A DNA stretch of 64,000 bases from Effrenium voratum (taxonomy: Eukaryota > Sar > Dinophyceae > Suessiales > Symbiodiniaceae), in assembly GCA_963377175.1 (NCBI GenBank), contig CAUJNA010000170.1, positions 186,001 through 250,000 of the forward strand. The letters are read 5' to 3'. The position numbers and the translations under genes were made by a program. Below are positions 38,891 to 50,920 of this stretch, in pieces. Positions within the stretch are counted from its first letter, which is position 1. Each line of letters starts with the position of its first letter. The notes beneath the pieces were generated by a model that was given only the letters and a program-made list of their open reading frames with translations, had not been told where the DNA came from and did not search any database.

Positions 38891-39394
38891 AATGTAAGTA
38901 TAGCGTTTTATATATTGAAGATAAAATCCTACAAGGAGGATGCGAGCGTTAGCGAAGCTCGCAAGCTATGCGACCACGCCTAAACAATATATGATGAAAC
39001 TGATGAAACGAAGGAGGAGAGTGATGTTGTTGCTGTTCTATTTTTTGTCCGGGAAATGGACAAATCGTTTTTAGACAGTTCGAATATTTTTTTGATGACA
39101 AATATTTTTTGCAATATATTTTGCAAAATTTATTTTTTTGAAATGGATGAGGTGAGGAGATTGAGGAAATGATATTTTGAGAGGTATATGGTGAAATGAA
39201 TGAGGCGAGGAGAAAGGAGAAAAGGATGGCGAAAATTTTGGAAAAATGATGATAAAAAAACGGATGAGATGGACAGAAAGGAATGTAGAAAAATGATGAA
39301 AACAAATAAGGGTAGAAGATGGAAGATGAAAAAAAATGTAGGGGGGGGTGTATGTATGAAGCAATTTATTTGCTAGGCGTGGCCCTCCACTACT

Positions 39395-39399
39395 CATTT
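39395..39399. repeat. Target site duplication, right
   Basis: CATTT immediately after the right tip CCACTACT, equal to 18781-18785. Confidence 0.8.
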
Positions 39400-40300
39400 T
39401 GGGTTGTTAGATTGTGTTTATCGAAATTTCGCCTGCTATTGCAACCTCTTAAGAAGCCTTGGGAGCCAGTAGATTACTATTTATTGATGGGGTCCTTGGC
39501 GCCCTTTCGTGTTTGCGCAATGCACCTGCTGAAAGTCTTGCGTAGACGGAGCCTTTATTCTAGCAAATTCTAGAGTTGTCCTCTGCAATTTTGCGCAGGT
39601 GGCACGAACAACAAGCAATTGTGTGCTTGTTTTTTCCGCTCCAATTTTCACACAGCTCCAAAAACGTCGTGAGCGTAGACAAACCATAGACAAAGCGTAG
39701 AAAAACCGTAGAAACACCATTTTTTGGCGTAGAACCACTATTTTTTGGCGTAGAACCACTATTTTTTGGCGTAGAACCACTATTTTTTGGCTTAGAACGG
39801 GCAAATGTTGCAGGGGACCCGGAAGATCAACATTCTCATCCTGGAATGGTTGCTGTGATGGCTAAAGATTTTTGCTGTCCCGTTTTGTTTGGTTTGGCTA
39901 AGAAGGTGGGGCAAAAGAAGGACAGAAACGGTCAGAAGAGGATTCACCCTCACGCGCTACATGGCCATGTTAAGAAGCCAAGCAACATAGAAGCCAACAT
40001 TAGCCTTGAAGATTGTACCACATATTGCTGCATATGAAAATACGTATTCGGCTTTGGGATCCTATGAGGCGGCCTTAGCGTCAAGTCTTTCCTAGTCCCT
40101 GTTCCAGTCCAAAACCGAGGCTGCCGCTCGTCATCAAAAAATAGTCTTTATCAAAAAACCGGGGTTGTCACAACGACTATTTTTTTTTAATAGGCTTTGG
40201 AAGCATAGGGTAAACACAATCCTGCAGGAAACTTGGAGAAGAACTGTACTCAAAGTGCATGTGTGCCGCATTCGTTTGGGGGGGAGTTAGGGCCAGGTGT
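39400..40300. other. Host sequence, no gene seen
   Basis: Contains the 21-bp tandem repeat at 39710-39800 and an inverted partner of the left flank (GGAAGCATAGGGT at 40199-40211). No supported exon. Confidence 0.45.
39710..39800. repeat. 21-bp tandem repeat
   Basis: About four units of CACTATTTTTTGGCGTAGAAC. It gives a spurious VLRQKIV heptad on the minus strand. Confidence 0.85.
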
Positions 40301-40508
40301 TCCTGCTTTTAAGGCTAAGGCTGCGGCCAAGCCGAAGCGAAAGCCAAAGCCACAAAAAACAGGCAGGGGAGCGCAAGGCAAAGCCCGTGACGAAGCCAGA
40401 CGCTCGCCCGAAGTTGCAGGCGAAAGCAAAGGGAAGGGCAAAGCCAAGCCAAAGGCTGACAGCTCTTCCAGCAGCAGCAGCAGCAGCAGTAGCAGTGACA
40501 TTAGCTAG
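40300..40508 (+). CDS. Candidate terminal exon, Lys/Ala/Ser-rich
   Basis: Reads FKAKAAAKPKRKPKPQKTGR, then GESKGKGKAKPKAD, a run of 12 Ser from an AGC repeat, DIS and a stop. A plausible disordered basic tail of a nuclear protein, but biased DNA could give the same. No upstream exon identified. Confidence 0.25.
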
Positions 40509-41094
40509 GTACTGACACAGTGACAATCTGTCTGTGGATTGAGCATGAGCACGCTGCTTGCAGTTGCCTTAGGAACGGCGCAGACACGCGCCAAGAGCTT
40601 CGCAAAACAGTCTTCGCGCGTGCGCGAGCAAAAACGCACGGCACGCGTTGACACACGCGCACAAACAAATTAGAAGCTGGGTGGCCCGAAAGCATTGGCA
40701 GCGGCAGCAAGTTCTCCTAGCAAGTTGTCTGCGCAAGTTGCGCTGAGCAAGTTGTTGGCCCGAGTTCCTCTGAGCAAGTGCTTCAAATAGATCTCTGCGC
40801 AAGTTGCTCGAGTTCCTTTGAGCAAGTTCTCCAAGCAAGTTCTCTGCGCAAGTTGCTCTGAGCAAGTTGTTGGCGATGAGTTCCTCTGAGCAAGTTCTCC
40901 AAGCAAGTTCTCTGCGCAAGTTGCTCTGAGCAAGTTGTTGGCGCGAGTTCCCCCGAGCAAGTTCTCTGCGCAAGTTGCTATGAGCAAGTTGCGCCGGCGC
41001 TATTTCCTCTGAGCAAGTTTTCCAGGCAAGTTCTCTCAGCAAGTTGCTCTGAACAAGTTTCCTCTTTTCGCGCAACAGTTTCGTACTTATAAAC

Positions 41095-41420
41095 ATGCGA
41101 TTTTCAAGCCGGAGCTGCGGAAGTGTACTTCGCGTGCTACTTTCGCGCTTACAAGTTGCTATGTTCCAGCCGGAGCTGCGAAAGCTGACTTCGCGTGCTA
41201 CTTTCGTTCTCAAAAGCTGCGATTTTTCAGCCGGAGCTGCGAACGTGTACCTCGCGTACTACTTTCGAACTTACAAGTTGCGATTTTTCAGTCTGAGCTG
41301 CGAAAGTTTACTTCGCGTACGCGTACTACTTTCGCACTCAAAGTTGCGACTTGTCAGCCGGAGCTGCGACAGTGTACGTCGCATACTACTTTCGTACTTC
41401 AAAGTTGCGATTTTCGAGCC
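41095..41420. repeat. About 62-bp tandem repeats
   Basis: Five to six imperfect units built on AGCCGGAGCTGCGA, GTACTTCGCGT and CTTTCG...AAGTTGCGA. A host minisatellite. Confidence 0.75.
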
Positions 41421-41744
41421 GAAGCTGCCGCGGACCACAAGGGAATCGAACCCGCGACCCGCCGTTGCGAAAAGCAGGTGCGCAAACCGAGAGCACTTCA
41501 GCACGCACGATTTCCGCAAAGGGCTCGCCGAGACTAAGCCGAGTCGCACGGGGCCGCAGCGAGCGAACGCGATCCCCGCAGAGGGTCGCGCGCAGATCGC
41601 AGAACTAGTAAAAAGCTGCGGTTGTTGAACATCAACCACGCGCGCAGATCAAAATCGAAAAATGTCCTCAGTTTCTTGACCTCGACCACGCAGATCTCAG
41701 CAGAGGGTCGTGCTCCAACAGGAGAAATTAAAAAGCCCACTATA

Positions 41745-41905
41745 CACTTGGCTCTGCGCACTTGGCTCTGCATGACTTGGCTCTGTGCAACTTGGCTTTG
41801 TGCAACTTGGCTGTGTGCAACTTGGCTGTGTGCAACTTGGCTCTGTGTGACTTGGCTCTTTGCGGCTTGGCTCCGTGCAACTCAGCTCTGTGCAACTCAC
41901 TCTGT
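41745..41905. repeat. 15-bp tandem repeats
   Basis: About ten units of TGCAACTTGGCTCTG with substitutions; the period is a multiple of three, so it leaves open frames on both strands. Confidence 0.8.
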
Positions 41906-42009
41906 GTACTTATCCTGGGTAGTTTAATCCACGGGCTCCGCACAGAAGAACCCTTCGCGGTGCAAACGAGAACAACAGCCGAACGAACGAACGAACGAAC
42001 GAACGAACA

Positions 42010-42541
42010 CAGACACACACACACACCCACACACAGAGACCGACGCACACACACACACAGACACACGCAGAGTCGAAAACACAGTCACACGCACAGTCGC
42101 ACGCACGCAGGCAAACACGCACCCACACACACACGCACACAAACATAAACACACACACACAAGCAGGCACAAAAACTCACACACCCAAACACTTACGCTG
42201 CACATTAAACCTACTCGTACAGGTGCATGTCACTTAACTTACACTTGCACTTACACACGCAAACACACAAACACAAACACAAGCACAAACACAAACACAA
42301 ACACAGACACAGACACACAGACACAGAGACACACAGACACACAGACACACCGACACACAGACACACAGACACACAGACACACAGACACGCAGACACACGG
42401 ACACACACACACACACAGACACACACACACAGACACACACAGACACACAGACACACAGACACACAGACACACAGACACACAGACACACACACAAACACAC
42501 ACAAACACACACACAAACACACACACACACACAAACACACA

Positions 42542-42616
<75 letters not shown>

Positions 42617-43223
42617 AAGCACAACCCACAACACACAACACACACACACACGCCCACAACACAACACACNNNNNNNNNNNNNNNNNNNNNNNNNNNNNNN
42701 NNNNNNNNNNNNNNNNNNNNNNNNNNNNNNNNNNNNNNNNNNNNNNNNNNNNNNNNNNNNNNNNNNNNNCGCGCGCACGCGCACGCGCGCACGCACGCGC
42801 ACGCGCACCCGCGCACGCGCACGCACACCACACGCACACGCCCACGCACACGCACACGCACACGCCCACGCACGCCCACGCACGCGCACGCGCACGCGCT
42901 CGCGCACACGCACAGGCACACGCACACGCCCACACACACACACACCCACACACACACACTCACACACACACACACACCCGCGCGCGCACGCCCACGCGCA
43001 CGCGCACGCGCACGCGCACGCGCACACGCACACGCACACGCCCACACACACACACACCCACCCACGCACGCACACACGCACGCGCGCACACACACACACA
43101 CAGACACACCCACACGCACACGCAAACGCACACGCACCCCCACACACACACACACACACACAAACGCCACATACACACACACACAGACACACCCACACGC
43201 ACACGCAAACGCAAACGCACCCC

Positions 43224-43255
<32 letters not shown>

Positions 43256-43320
43256 CCACATACACACACACAGACACGCGCACACAGACAGACACACACA
43301 CACACAACGCACACACACAC
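42010..43320. repeat. CA/CACG microsatellite with scaffold gap
   Basis: Long ACAC, ACAGAC and, after the gap, CACGCG tract. 42670-42769 is exactly 100 N, the conventional size for an unknown gap, so the true length is unknown. Confidence 0.95.
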
Positions 43321-45735
43321 ATGCCCGCGCACGCTTTTCACGCTTGTGCAGACGCAACCCAATGCGCCGGTGCCCCTGCGCATGCTACGCGCGCAAGCGC
43401 GCACGCGGCCGTAAGCCCCCACGCGCAGACACGTGCGAACAACGCGCAGCGCGCAAGATGTGCGGGATCTCTGCGCGAGATTTGTTGTTCGGATCCTTTT
43501 GTCAAAATCTGTGTGCAGGATCTCTGGATCTCTTGGCAAGATTTGCGAGCAGGATCCATGAGAGGACCCTCTATGTTTTGAAGTTCTCTGTCAGGAATCT
43601 ACAAAATCTCACTGCCGGCCCTGTACTTCGGTGTTTGTAACTTGCACGGGAGCGATCCGACCTGCCAAAGGCGCACTCTTCGTGTTGTAGAAAAGTGCGC
43701 AAAGTCGCTTTCGATGTTCAGATCAGGCACAGCGAGAGCGATCCGACCCGCTGAAAGCAGAAGGTTCAGCCTCGATGTTGCAAACTCGCTCCCCGCCACA
43801 GCCAGAGCGAACCGCCCCACCCAAGGGGGCAGAGGTTCGTCCCTGATGCTCCAAATACGCCCGCAGTCCCACTCGTAGCCCCCCGAATGTTCAAATCCGC
43901 AGAGGGTTCGCTCCATGTTCAACACGAGCGTGACGTAATGGCGACAACTAAAGTCCGCAGAGAGTTGATTGCCATGCTAAAAAGTCGCACACCGGGAGCG
44001 ATCTAACGCGGCGTTTGCCACTCAGCCGTTTTCTCGAGCGTCTCACAGGGGGGCGATCCTCCGCAATTTTAGGAGTATGACTGGCTCATCTCCTTCAGCA
44101 GACTTGTTGAATTGCAAATCTGGGTCCCTTGGAAGCGATCAGCCACTGAGTAGTTCGATAGCCCCAAAGTTTCCGCCAGATAATTATGCTAAATAATTAT
44201 CCCCTGTAGCCGGGGCCAAGACCCAACTACGAACTGGCAAATCCTCCTCAGCCTCTGTGGGCAAACAACACAAGGGAGCAAAAACAACTCCTCGCCCAAA
44301 GGGGTTTTGGCAACTCCCCAATCTGCCCCACAGGGAAGCAGTAGATGCATGTAAGAGGCTTCGTAGCCAGCAGCATATCAGCAAAGGAGAGCCTTGGGTT
44401 TGGAAGGCGCTTGCTCCGTCAAAAAATGCTCGCTGTAAGCTGCGCCTTCTCATGTAGGTTACTTGTTGTAGCCTCTTTTGATTGAATGAATCTTTGCGAG
44501 AAGTATGCAACCTGCGTGGCCCTTGAGCCGATGCAATACGCCGAAATACACATGTCTGAATTGTGAAGCCGCTGCCCCACGATTGTTAAGCAGACTCAAT
44601 CCAGTGAGTTCCCAAGAAAGGCAGTCGGGCACCACTGAACGGGTCAGGCCTTTCGCCAAGCACACTTGATTTTATGTCTCGAAGAGGCCAATTCCAACCA
44701 TGGACACCTTTAAACCCAGGAATGTGCCACCAAGCCATGCCCTGTCATTTTCACCAAGGCTTGCTTCAAACACATACTCAACTGGCTTTTCAAACACAAG
44801 CCAAACTGTACTGAAGCTGCCTGAAACCCAGACCCGTTTGTGGATCCCCCGTTAAGGGCTTTCTGATCGTGGTCATTGATGTTCTTTGGTGTTGATGTCG
44901 CTTGTTTTGTGTTGTTTTGTTTTTTGTTGGCTCTCGATGGCGTGTTTTGGTTGTCATTTGTCATCGGGGTTTCCAAGGACGCTTCAAGCATTGTCATCGC
45001 CATTGTCATCACTGTAATCGCCCCAATGTCATTGTCGTCTTCGTCATCATCCTCATCATCATCATCATCATCATCATAACTGTTGGACAAGAGGCAAGCA
45101 GTGGGATGCGTTGCGTCACATTACTTCCAAGCGTTGCCAAATAGGCCGGGTTCGCACTAGATATGCCGAAGCACGAGCTCACATGAAGATCCTCTAATTG
45201 TGGATCCCTTTATTCAGGTTGTCGATCCATAGTAATTTGTGCAGATATGTGCTGATAAACCGGCCAACCATGCCCAAAGAAAAAAGCATTAATAGGCGTG
45301 TGCATACATGTACGCATGAATGCATGCATACCTACCTGCGTACCTACATACCGACATACCTGGCATACCTGCCGAAAAAGAAAACAACGGCCCCAAGAGA
45401 ATGCAACCAGCATCCCCCCACAACCCATGTCACTTGACTCAAACCCATGCTCCTGACCTGACGCGGCACCGCAAAGAAAACAAATCCAAAACGGCCCCCA
45501 AAGCAAAGAACAAAACGGACAAAAACAAACAAATCCCCAACCAAACCGGCTCCTCCCCCCTCTCAAAAAAAGAAGAAAGCAGACAAAATCAAACAAGCTT
45601 CCAACCAAGCCGGCTCCTCCCCCCCAAAAAAAAAGAAGAAGAACACGGGGGAAAAAACAAAAGAAACACCACAACCGACACGCAGACTCCAAAAAAAACG
45701 GACTCCACGCGGTGATCCGATGTCGGGTTCCTCAG

Positions 45736-45836
45736 CAGGTCTTTGCGGCGCTGCTCAAAGAGGCGAAGAGCGATCCGCACCTCGGCGGAAGTGTCTCCGT
45801 GTCTCCGTCCGGGCGTGTGGCTCTGCGTCCTTCCAG
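45736..45836 (+). CDS. Candidate host exon
   Basis: After TTCCTCAG, a GC-rich island reads QVFAALLKEAKSDPHLGG, then a Ser/Arg stretch, to CTTCCAG before GCGTGG. A GC donor would fit. Good coding-like composition; family not recognised. It opens a series of plus-strand islands up to 60 kb. Confidence 0.35.
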
Positions 45837-47787
45837 GCGTGGGTGGGTGTTTTGTGGTTTGTTTTGCTTTTTCATGGGTGAGATGGAAATCCTACCACTA
45901 AACCAACCAAAAGGCTAAAAAGGGTACCCTGCCACCAATTCACATGGAGCCTGACAGAAGAAGGGTCCTGCAAGACCATTTTCCTTCTAAAAGGGCCCCC
46001 GAACGTCAGCTTCCATGTTAATCGATGGGAGGGTCCCCCCCCCCCCGCCGCTCCCGTATTTTGATTCCCATACCCATAAAACTCCACAAGGAAAACACTC
46101 ACATTTGTTTTGATGGGTCTTCCCATTTCTTCTCACAGCACCGACGTTTGGAGGCTGGAAAGCCGTAGCTGGTGGCTAGATGTGGCGAGTCAACTTCTCA
46201 ACTGGGGGTTCCGCTTTGTGCCTTTTTTAGGGGCACGCCCAAACTGGAGCAGTGGTTTGGTTTTCCTTATGTCTAGCTCTGTCTAGCGGGAAAAGAGGAT
46301 CAGTGTCTGGTATCAAACGCGAGAGATCCCGAAACAACCTTAAAAGAACTTGCCTTGTTTAGGAATCGGACCCCCAAAATGGATTTGGGTTGTCCTTTGG
46401 GTTTTTCTTGACCAACTCAGGGGGGTCACCAAAGGACACCCCCAGACTTTGCGACGTTTCTCTAGCTGGGTGGTTGGAAGGGAGCCGGACTCGGAGCTGG
46501 GGGTATCCAAATGTGCTCAAGAGGGAGCCTTTCGGAGCTACGGATCGGAGTTCTGGTCAGGGACATGGTAGATGTACTCGATAATGTTTGGGTGTGCGTC
46601 TTTTTAGGGGAACCCCCAACATGTTTAGGGAAACCTTTTTCCTTTTTCCGCTGACAAGCAAGTGGCACCCTCACAAGAGACCATTTGTTGTCATGACTGT
46701 GCTTTTCCCACAAATCAACCGGCCTCAGGTTTTGGAACCCCAGGGCGGGTGCAGTGACCCGGCAGCATGAGCGCGTTTTGGCATTGCACTCGGCATTTCT
46801 TTGTCACACAGGACCCACCCACGCACCGCAAAAGAAAACACCCCAAAACCATCCCCAAAGAAAGCCCCTGAATCGTCCTTCAAAAGGAAGGGTTCCCATT
46901 TAAAGTCAACCAAAAGAAGATGCCTGTGTTTTTTTCTCCCGTGGAAGGCTGTGGTGCTTTTGGTTATCTGACTCTTGTGATGTACCATTTTCGGCCTTGA
47001 GTGTTGCTGAAAGGTTGGTCATGTTAGGAGGTGTGGTGTTGTTTGTGTCGCTTTGTGATTTGGCACTTCTCAAACTTGAAAGTGGCAAATACCAGGTGAG
47101 CCACCATCAACACCTGGTTAAGGCACACTCCCAACCACAAATAAGTGCCTTCGCCACCCATTTTATGTTGAGCTGGGATCGTGGCCCAACATACGAGTCT
47201 GCACGGATGTTTGGAGCCAATCTTGGCTCCCAGCCATCCGTTCCAGAAAGGTTTGTAGTTGATTTGTGTTGGTTTAGTGAGATAGAGGTACCACTAAACC
47301 CAGTGAAAGGTAGTTGCTCTGAGCAAGGGATCTGGGAACAGCCCAGTGTTGAGTTTCCTTTTAGTAGGATCATGTCTAAAGAGGGAACAATGAGAATTCC
47401 TGTTGCAATACCATCCACTTCATTCGGGCATGCCATGGGGCGAAATCACTTGGTTTTGATTACCTCTTGGAGATGCCCACCTTTGCATCAGGGATGGACC
47501 CTTGAGGGATTCCCAAAGCTACGACCGTGGCCCAAAATAGCGGATTTTGATTATGACTCAAGTGGCTGTGGCTCAAAAAGATGTACCAAAAATGGCATCT
47601 TGCCAAATGGAACCAAAGATCAAACCTTCGTAGCCCTACCTCTTAAATTTTGAGCCACACCCAAGTGGGTATGGGTCAAAATTAAGCCACCGGGGGACCA
47701 CAGGTTTTGGTCCATGTTTCCACTTGCCAGGGTTTGATTTGGGGTACCTAGTTTTGAGCCACGCCCACGTGTCCAATGTCTTGTCAG
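45837..47787. other. Host intron-like sequence, no gene seen
   Basis: Contains a GGACATGGTA-family repeat (46471-46570) and other short repeats. No exon recognised. Confidence 0.4.
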
Positions 47788-47879
47788 GCCAACGACCGCC
47801 AGATCCTCCGCAAGCTGCTCACGGCGGCGGGCGCGGACAATGAGATCATGGCGCCTTGGATACGATTCAACGGGGCCAG
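47788..47879 (+). CDS. Candidate host exon
   Basis: CTTGTCAG precedes ANDRQILRKLLTAAGADNEI, continuing to about WIRFNGAR, and GGCCAG/GT follows at 47880. Canonical acceptor and donor. The family is unknown. MITE-A copy 3 begins 13 bp into the following intron. Confidence 0.35.
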
Positions 47880-47892
47880 GTCCAACTTTCCG

Positions 47893-48012
47893 TACTGTGG
47901 ATGGACTAAATCCGTTCGTGCCACTTTGAAAGCATGGGGTTTGTTGGTATTTGCAGGGGAACCATCTTGATAGGGTTTCTTTGGTGGTGCAGGATGTCGT
48001 CCATCTACAGTA
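47893..48012. repeat. MITE-A copy 3
   Basis: Starts TACTGTGGATGGACTAAATCC and ends GTCCATCTACAGTA. 120 bp, in an apparent intron. Confidence 0.7.
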
Positions 48013-48252
48013 TGTTTCCCCTTGGCGCCAATGTAAAATGAGCTCTGATCGGAGTGTGACGTTTCGGGAGATTTATTTATATTATCGTGTTTTCTTTGAG
48101 AAGCACCCTTTAGGTTTCATGTTGGTTTCATTTGGGAAACCAAAGAAAAACCGCCCATGTGGGTCCCCGAATTTTGGGCCGGCCTTTTCGGGACGCCTTG
48201 CGCCGGTGAGTCTGAGGCTTGGCTACCAGTGCTGCGGCTCTTCTTTCCTCAG

Positions 48253-48349
48253 CTTTACTTCGGCCCCAACGCGACTCGTCGCATTGAAGCCGAGTGGCCG
48301 GATGTGTTCGCCCCGATTTCCCATGGCGCCGGGCGCTCCTTGGGTGCTG
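48253..48349 (+). CDS. Candidate host exon after a 47-bp intron
   Basis: GTGAGT at 48206 and TTTCCTCAG at 48244-48252 bound a 47-bp intron. The preceding exon reads FSGRLAP in phase; this one reads LYFGPNATRRIEAEWPDVFA and on to GAGRSLGAG. Both sides are GC-rich and in frame across the junction. Family not recognised. The end at 48349 is a guess. Confidence 0.35.
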
Positions 48350-49325
48350 GTTCACTAAAAATGAACCCATGGTTGTTTCTATCTTTCGGGTTGGTTGCAA
48401 CTTTGAACAGAATAACGGGGTTGATGAGCATGTGTGAAAACTGCATCCTTTTTACAATCCATCAGGTTGATCATTCACAGGCTGGGTACAACTTTGTTTT
48501 GTTCGGGGCGGTCAACGACCGACTCAGCCGCTACTTGCCTCCCTGAGCATATCATGTGTGTAGCTTTGAGCCAAAAGGCAGCACCCTTGGCGGACTGACC
48601 AGGTGAAGATCATCTGAGTTCATGGACTTTCTACTTTGTGGTTTGGACCATGTTAGTGGCAACTAGCTGAGCTGTTCTGCAGCTGGGGGTATCCAAATCG
48701 GCCTTTGAAGAGGGAGCTAAGGCTTTTTAAGGAGCAACGATGAGTTCTGCAAGGGCATGGTAAATATGGTATGATAGAACAAGACATTTTCATGTTCTGT
48801 CCCACATGTGGGCCAAGAATGTGGGTTGTATCAATTCCAGCTTGATGGCTATTTTGCGGATGGACCGAAGCAAGTGCAACCTGTGTTGTTTGTGTGTACG
48901 TGTTTGTTTTTGTGTTTGTTTGTTTTTGTGTGTGTTTGCTTTAGATATGTGTTCGCGTGCTTGTCTAACAAGATCCATGGAGGGGTCCCTCATTGAGGTG
49001 CACACCTATTCCATATAGAACCCCACATACATACAATGTATATGTGTGCATATTGATGTTATTCATATTATGATGTTGAATGTGGAACATGACCGGTGGG
49101 CATAAATATCTATGTGGATGATGTTCGCTAAATCGATTCCAATTCAACCTCAATGCATACCTGAATATAAAATACATCTATATAGACATACACATATATT
49201 ATTGCTATTGCTATTGTTGTAGATGTAGAGCCATAAACTGGACATGCATACAATTTATGTATCATACACAAGCAATATACACTGATACATGTACACGGAC
49301 ACATTGCTGTGTGTCAAAACCACTT

Positions 49326-49440
49326 GGATCCCATTTTGGGGTAGGTGCACCACCCATTTTAGAACCTATTTTAGTGGTTGGATGGGGATGTTCACTGGGG
49401 GGACGATTTGGATTTTGATTCATGGCGACATATGTAATAC
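49326..49440 (+). repeat. Dispersed host repeat, GTTCACTGGGGG family
   Basis: Contains CCCATTTTGGGGTAGGTGCACCACCCATTTTAG, GGATGTTCACTGGGGG and GATTCATGGCGACATA-like end. An inverted copy lies at about 1158-1252; shorter copies are at 1688-1735 and 59033-59095. Confidence 0.6.
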
Positions 49441-49486
49441 GCAGCTGTATCGATTCACACATTCCAAGCGTAGGCGGATTCGGCAG

Positions 49487-49586
49487 GTGGTGAATGCCAT
49501 GGTGGAGCGTGACAACCTCCATGCGACCACCCGGCCCTTGCGGGTGCGCCGGCGAGGGACCAGGGGCGGGTGGTTGATCACCCACG
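49487..49586 (+). CDS. Candidate host exon
   Basis: Preceded by TTCGGCAG, it reads VVNAMVERDNLHATTRPLRV, then an Arg-rich stretch and WLITHE. GC-rich and coding-like, plus strand. The downstream boundary is uncertain. Confidence 0.3.
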
Positions 49587-50920
49587 AGTTCCGTTTGAGA
49601 CTTGAAGCTTTTTGGGTTTGGACCATTTTAGTGGCAAATAGAAAGTTTGGACTTTTTGTGCCAATCCGCTCAGGAAGTGAGTCTAGGAATGGTTCCCACT
49701 ACCCCCAAACCACTTCCAGCGGTGTGATGATGCAAGCCTTAGACCTGTGCGTCCTACACCGTGAAAGCAGATGACCCAATGCTCTGTATTTGGGTAAGTG
49801 ATGGAGATATTAACACCAGAAAATGCCGGGAGTTTCTATTCAACTGCGTCATAGGTAAGGGGAAGCCATCACGGAAGCGGAGACCTGAGGGAACCATAGC
49901 CTGCAGATTCGGAGCTGAGGCTCTCATGAAATCGGCAGCTGTGGCTTTCGACCCAAATCCTGGGCATGTGTGTGTGTGCTTAGTTTTTGGTGCGAAATGA
50001 ATGAGTGAATCAGAGACCGAGAAGGGGGTGTACCACCGACTACTTTTTTTGGTACCCACGACGCAAGAAAACGTACCCGCGACTAATTTGTACGACTATT
50101 CTTAATATATTAATATTATTAATATTAAATCCGTGGATCCACCCCAGCAGAGTATTTACAGACTACAAAAAGAGTATGGAATAAAGCATTCACCGAGGGG
50201 GAAGAGCGGATGGAATCCACAAGACACGTATTCAAATTGTTTGCTGGAAGAACGCACTCAACCAGCCTTTTGGCATGCTTGGGGAACTCCAATGGAACCA
50301 GAGAATGGACTGAACAAGGAGACAAAGTCTATACGTAGAGTCTTGAGCTACGATGTGTCTACAGAAATCAGCATATTGAAGAGGCTGAACCTTCTGAGGA
50401 TGGGCTTGTGTCCATTTGCCCTTATTCCCTTGCCCGACAGCATCTTGCACCCGGCAGGTTCGGGCAGAATGTCTATGGTGAGAAGCGGGAGGATCAGGGA
50501 CTTATCAAATGCCCCACAAAAGCAAAAATCTCCTTGCGGGCCCCCCTTTCGCATCCGGCTATGAATCATGAAATTTGATGAAGAATACTTCCCCAAATGC
50601 TCGGGCATAGCTGTTCTACAAAAAAAACTCTTGTTGTGTGGCTTCACACAACGTTTGGACCCCACCCATGTTGAGGTTTTGTTTTCAGACAAATCCGCAT
50701 ATCTGCCATGGTCAACACCCTTTGGCCGGCCGATGGTCACCTCCGGGATTTTTGACAACCAGCCGTGACCATCGCGTGCCATGTGCGTGTGTCTTTTTTT
50801 TGGGAGAGGGAACCCTTTCTTTTTTGGGGGAGGGAACCCCTTTTTTGGGAGAGGAAACCAAAAGTAAAGCTGAGCATTTGGGGGGTCCTACCCATGTGGA
50901 TTTCAATGGCCCTGCGCCAG

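Larger units (their letters stand above)
18786..39394. mobile_element. Integrated polinton-like virus (PLV), complete
   Basis: The 20,609-bp AT-rich element has TIRs of about 1.32 kb and a 5-bp target duplication. It encodes rve integrase, a polymerase-helicase, A32-type packaging ATPase, double-jelly-roll major capsid protein, penton-type protein, GIY-YIG nuclease, lipase and fibre-like protein. This set defines the Polinton/PLV/virophage class of small DNA viruses of protists (Preplasmiviricota). The rve integrase and polymerase are Polinton-like, while small size, GIY-YIG nuclease and many zinc proteins are common in PLVs. The near-identical TIRs and exact target duplication point to a fairly recent insertion. 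The main capsid and replication genes are open; five frames carry single-base breaks. Confidence 0.92.
38071..39394. repeat. Right terminal inverted repeat
   Basis: About 1324 bp, inverted match of 18786-20110, ending CCACTACT next to CATTT. It carries the second copy of the 215-aa gene. The outer 556 bp (38839-39394) are non-coding; small indels relative to the left arm destroy the frame of a short ORF seen in the left arm at 19008-19241. Confidence 0.93.
40509..45735. other. Host tandem repeats and microsatellites, no gene supported
   Basis: In order: GCAAGTTCTCTGCGCAAGTT-type repeats (40725-41060); 62-bp units (41095-41420); a 15-bp TGCAACTTGGCTCTG array (41745-41905); GAAC runs (41983-42008); a long CA-rich tract with a gap (42010-43320); GATC-rich words (43465-43570); a CGCAGAGGGTTCG-type diverged array (43650-43940); an ATC microsatellite (45035-45078). 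Open frames are repeat translations. Confidence 0.5.

Noticed and set aside
41430..41530. Functional tRNA gene on the minus strand
   Set aside because: Only the T-loop/B box is convincing; the T stem has mismatches and no acceptor stem pairs could be drawn.
42211..43539. Open frames of 370-440 aa made of Cys-Val or His-Thr
   Set aside because: They translate a CA microsatellite and run through 100 N.
44710..45090. 126-aa minus-strand frame with poly-Asp start
   Set aside because: The Asp run is an ATC microsatellite and the remainder has no coding signal.
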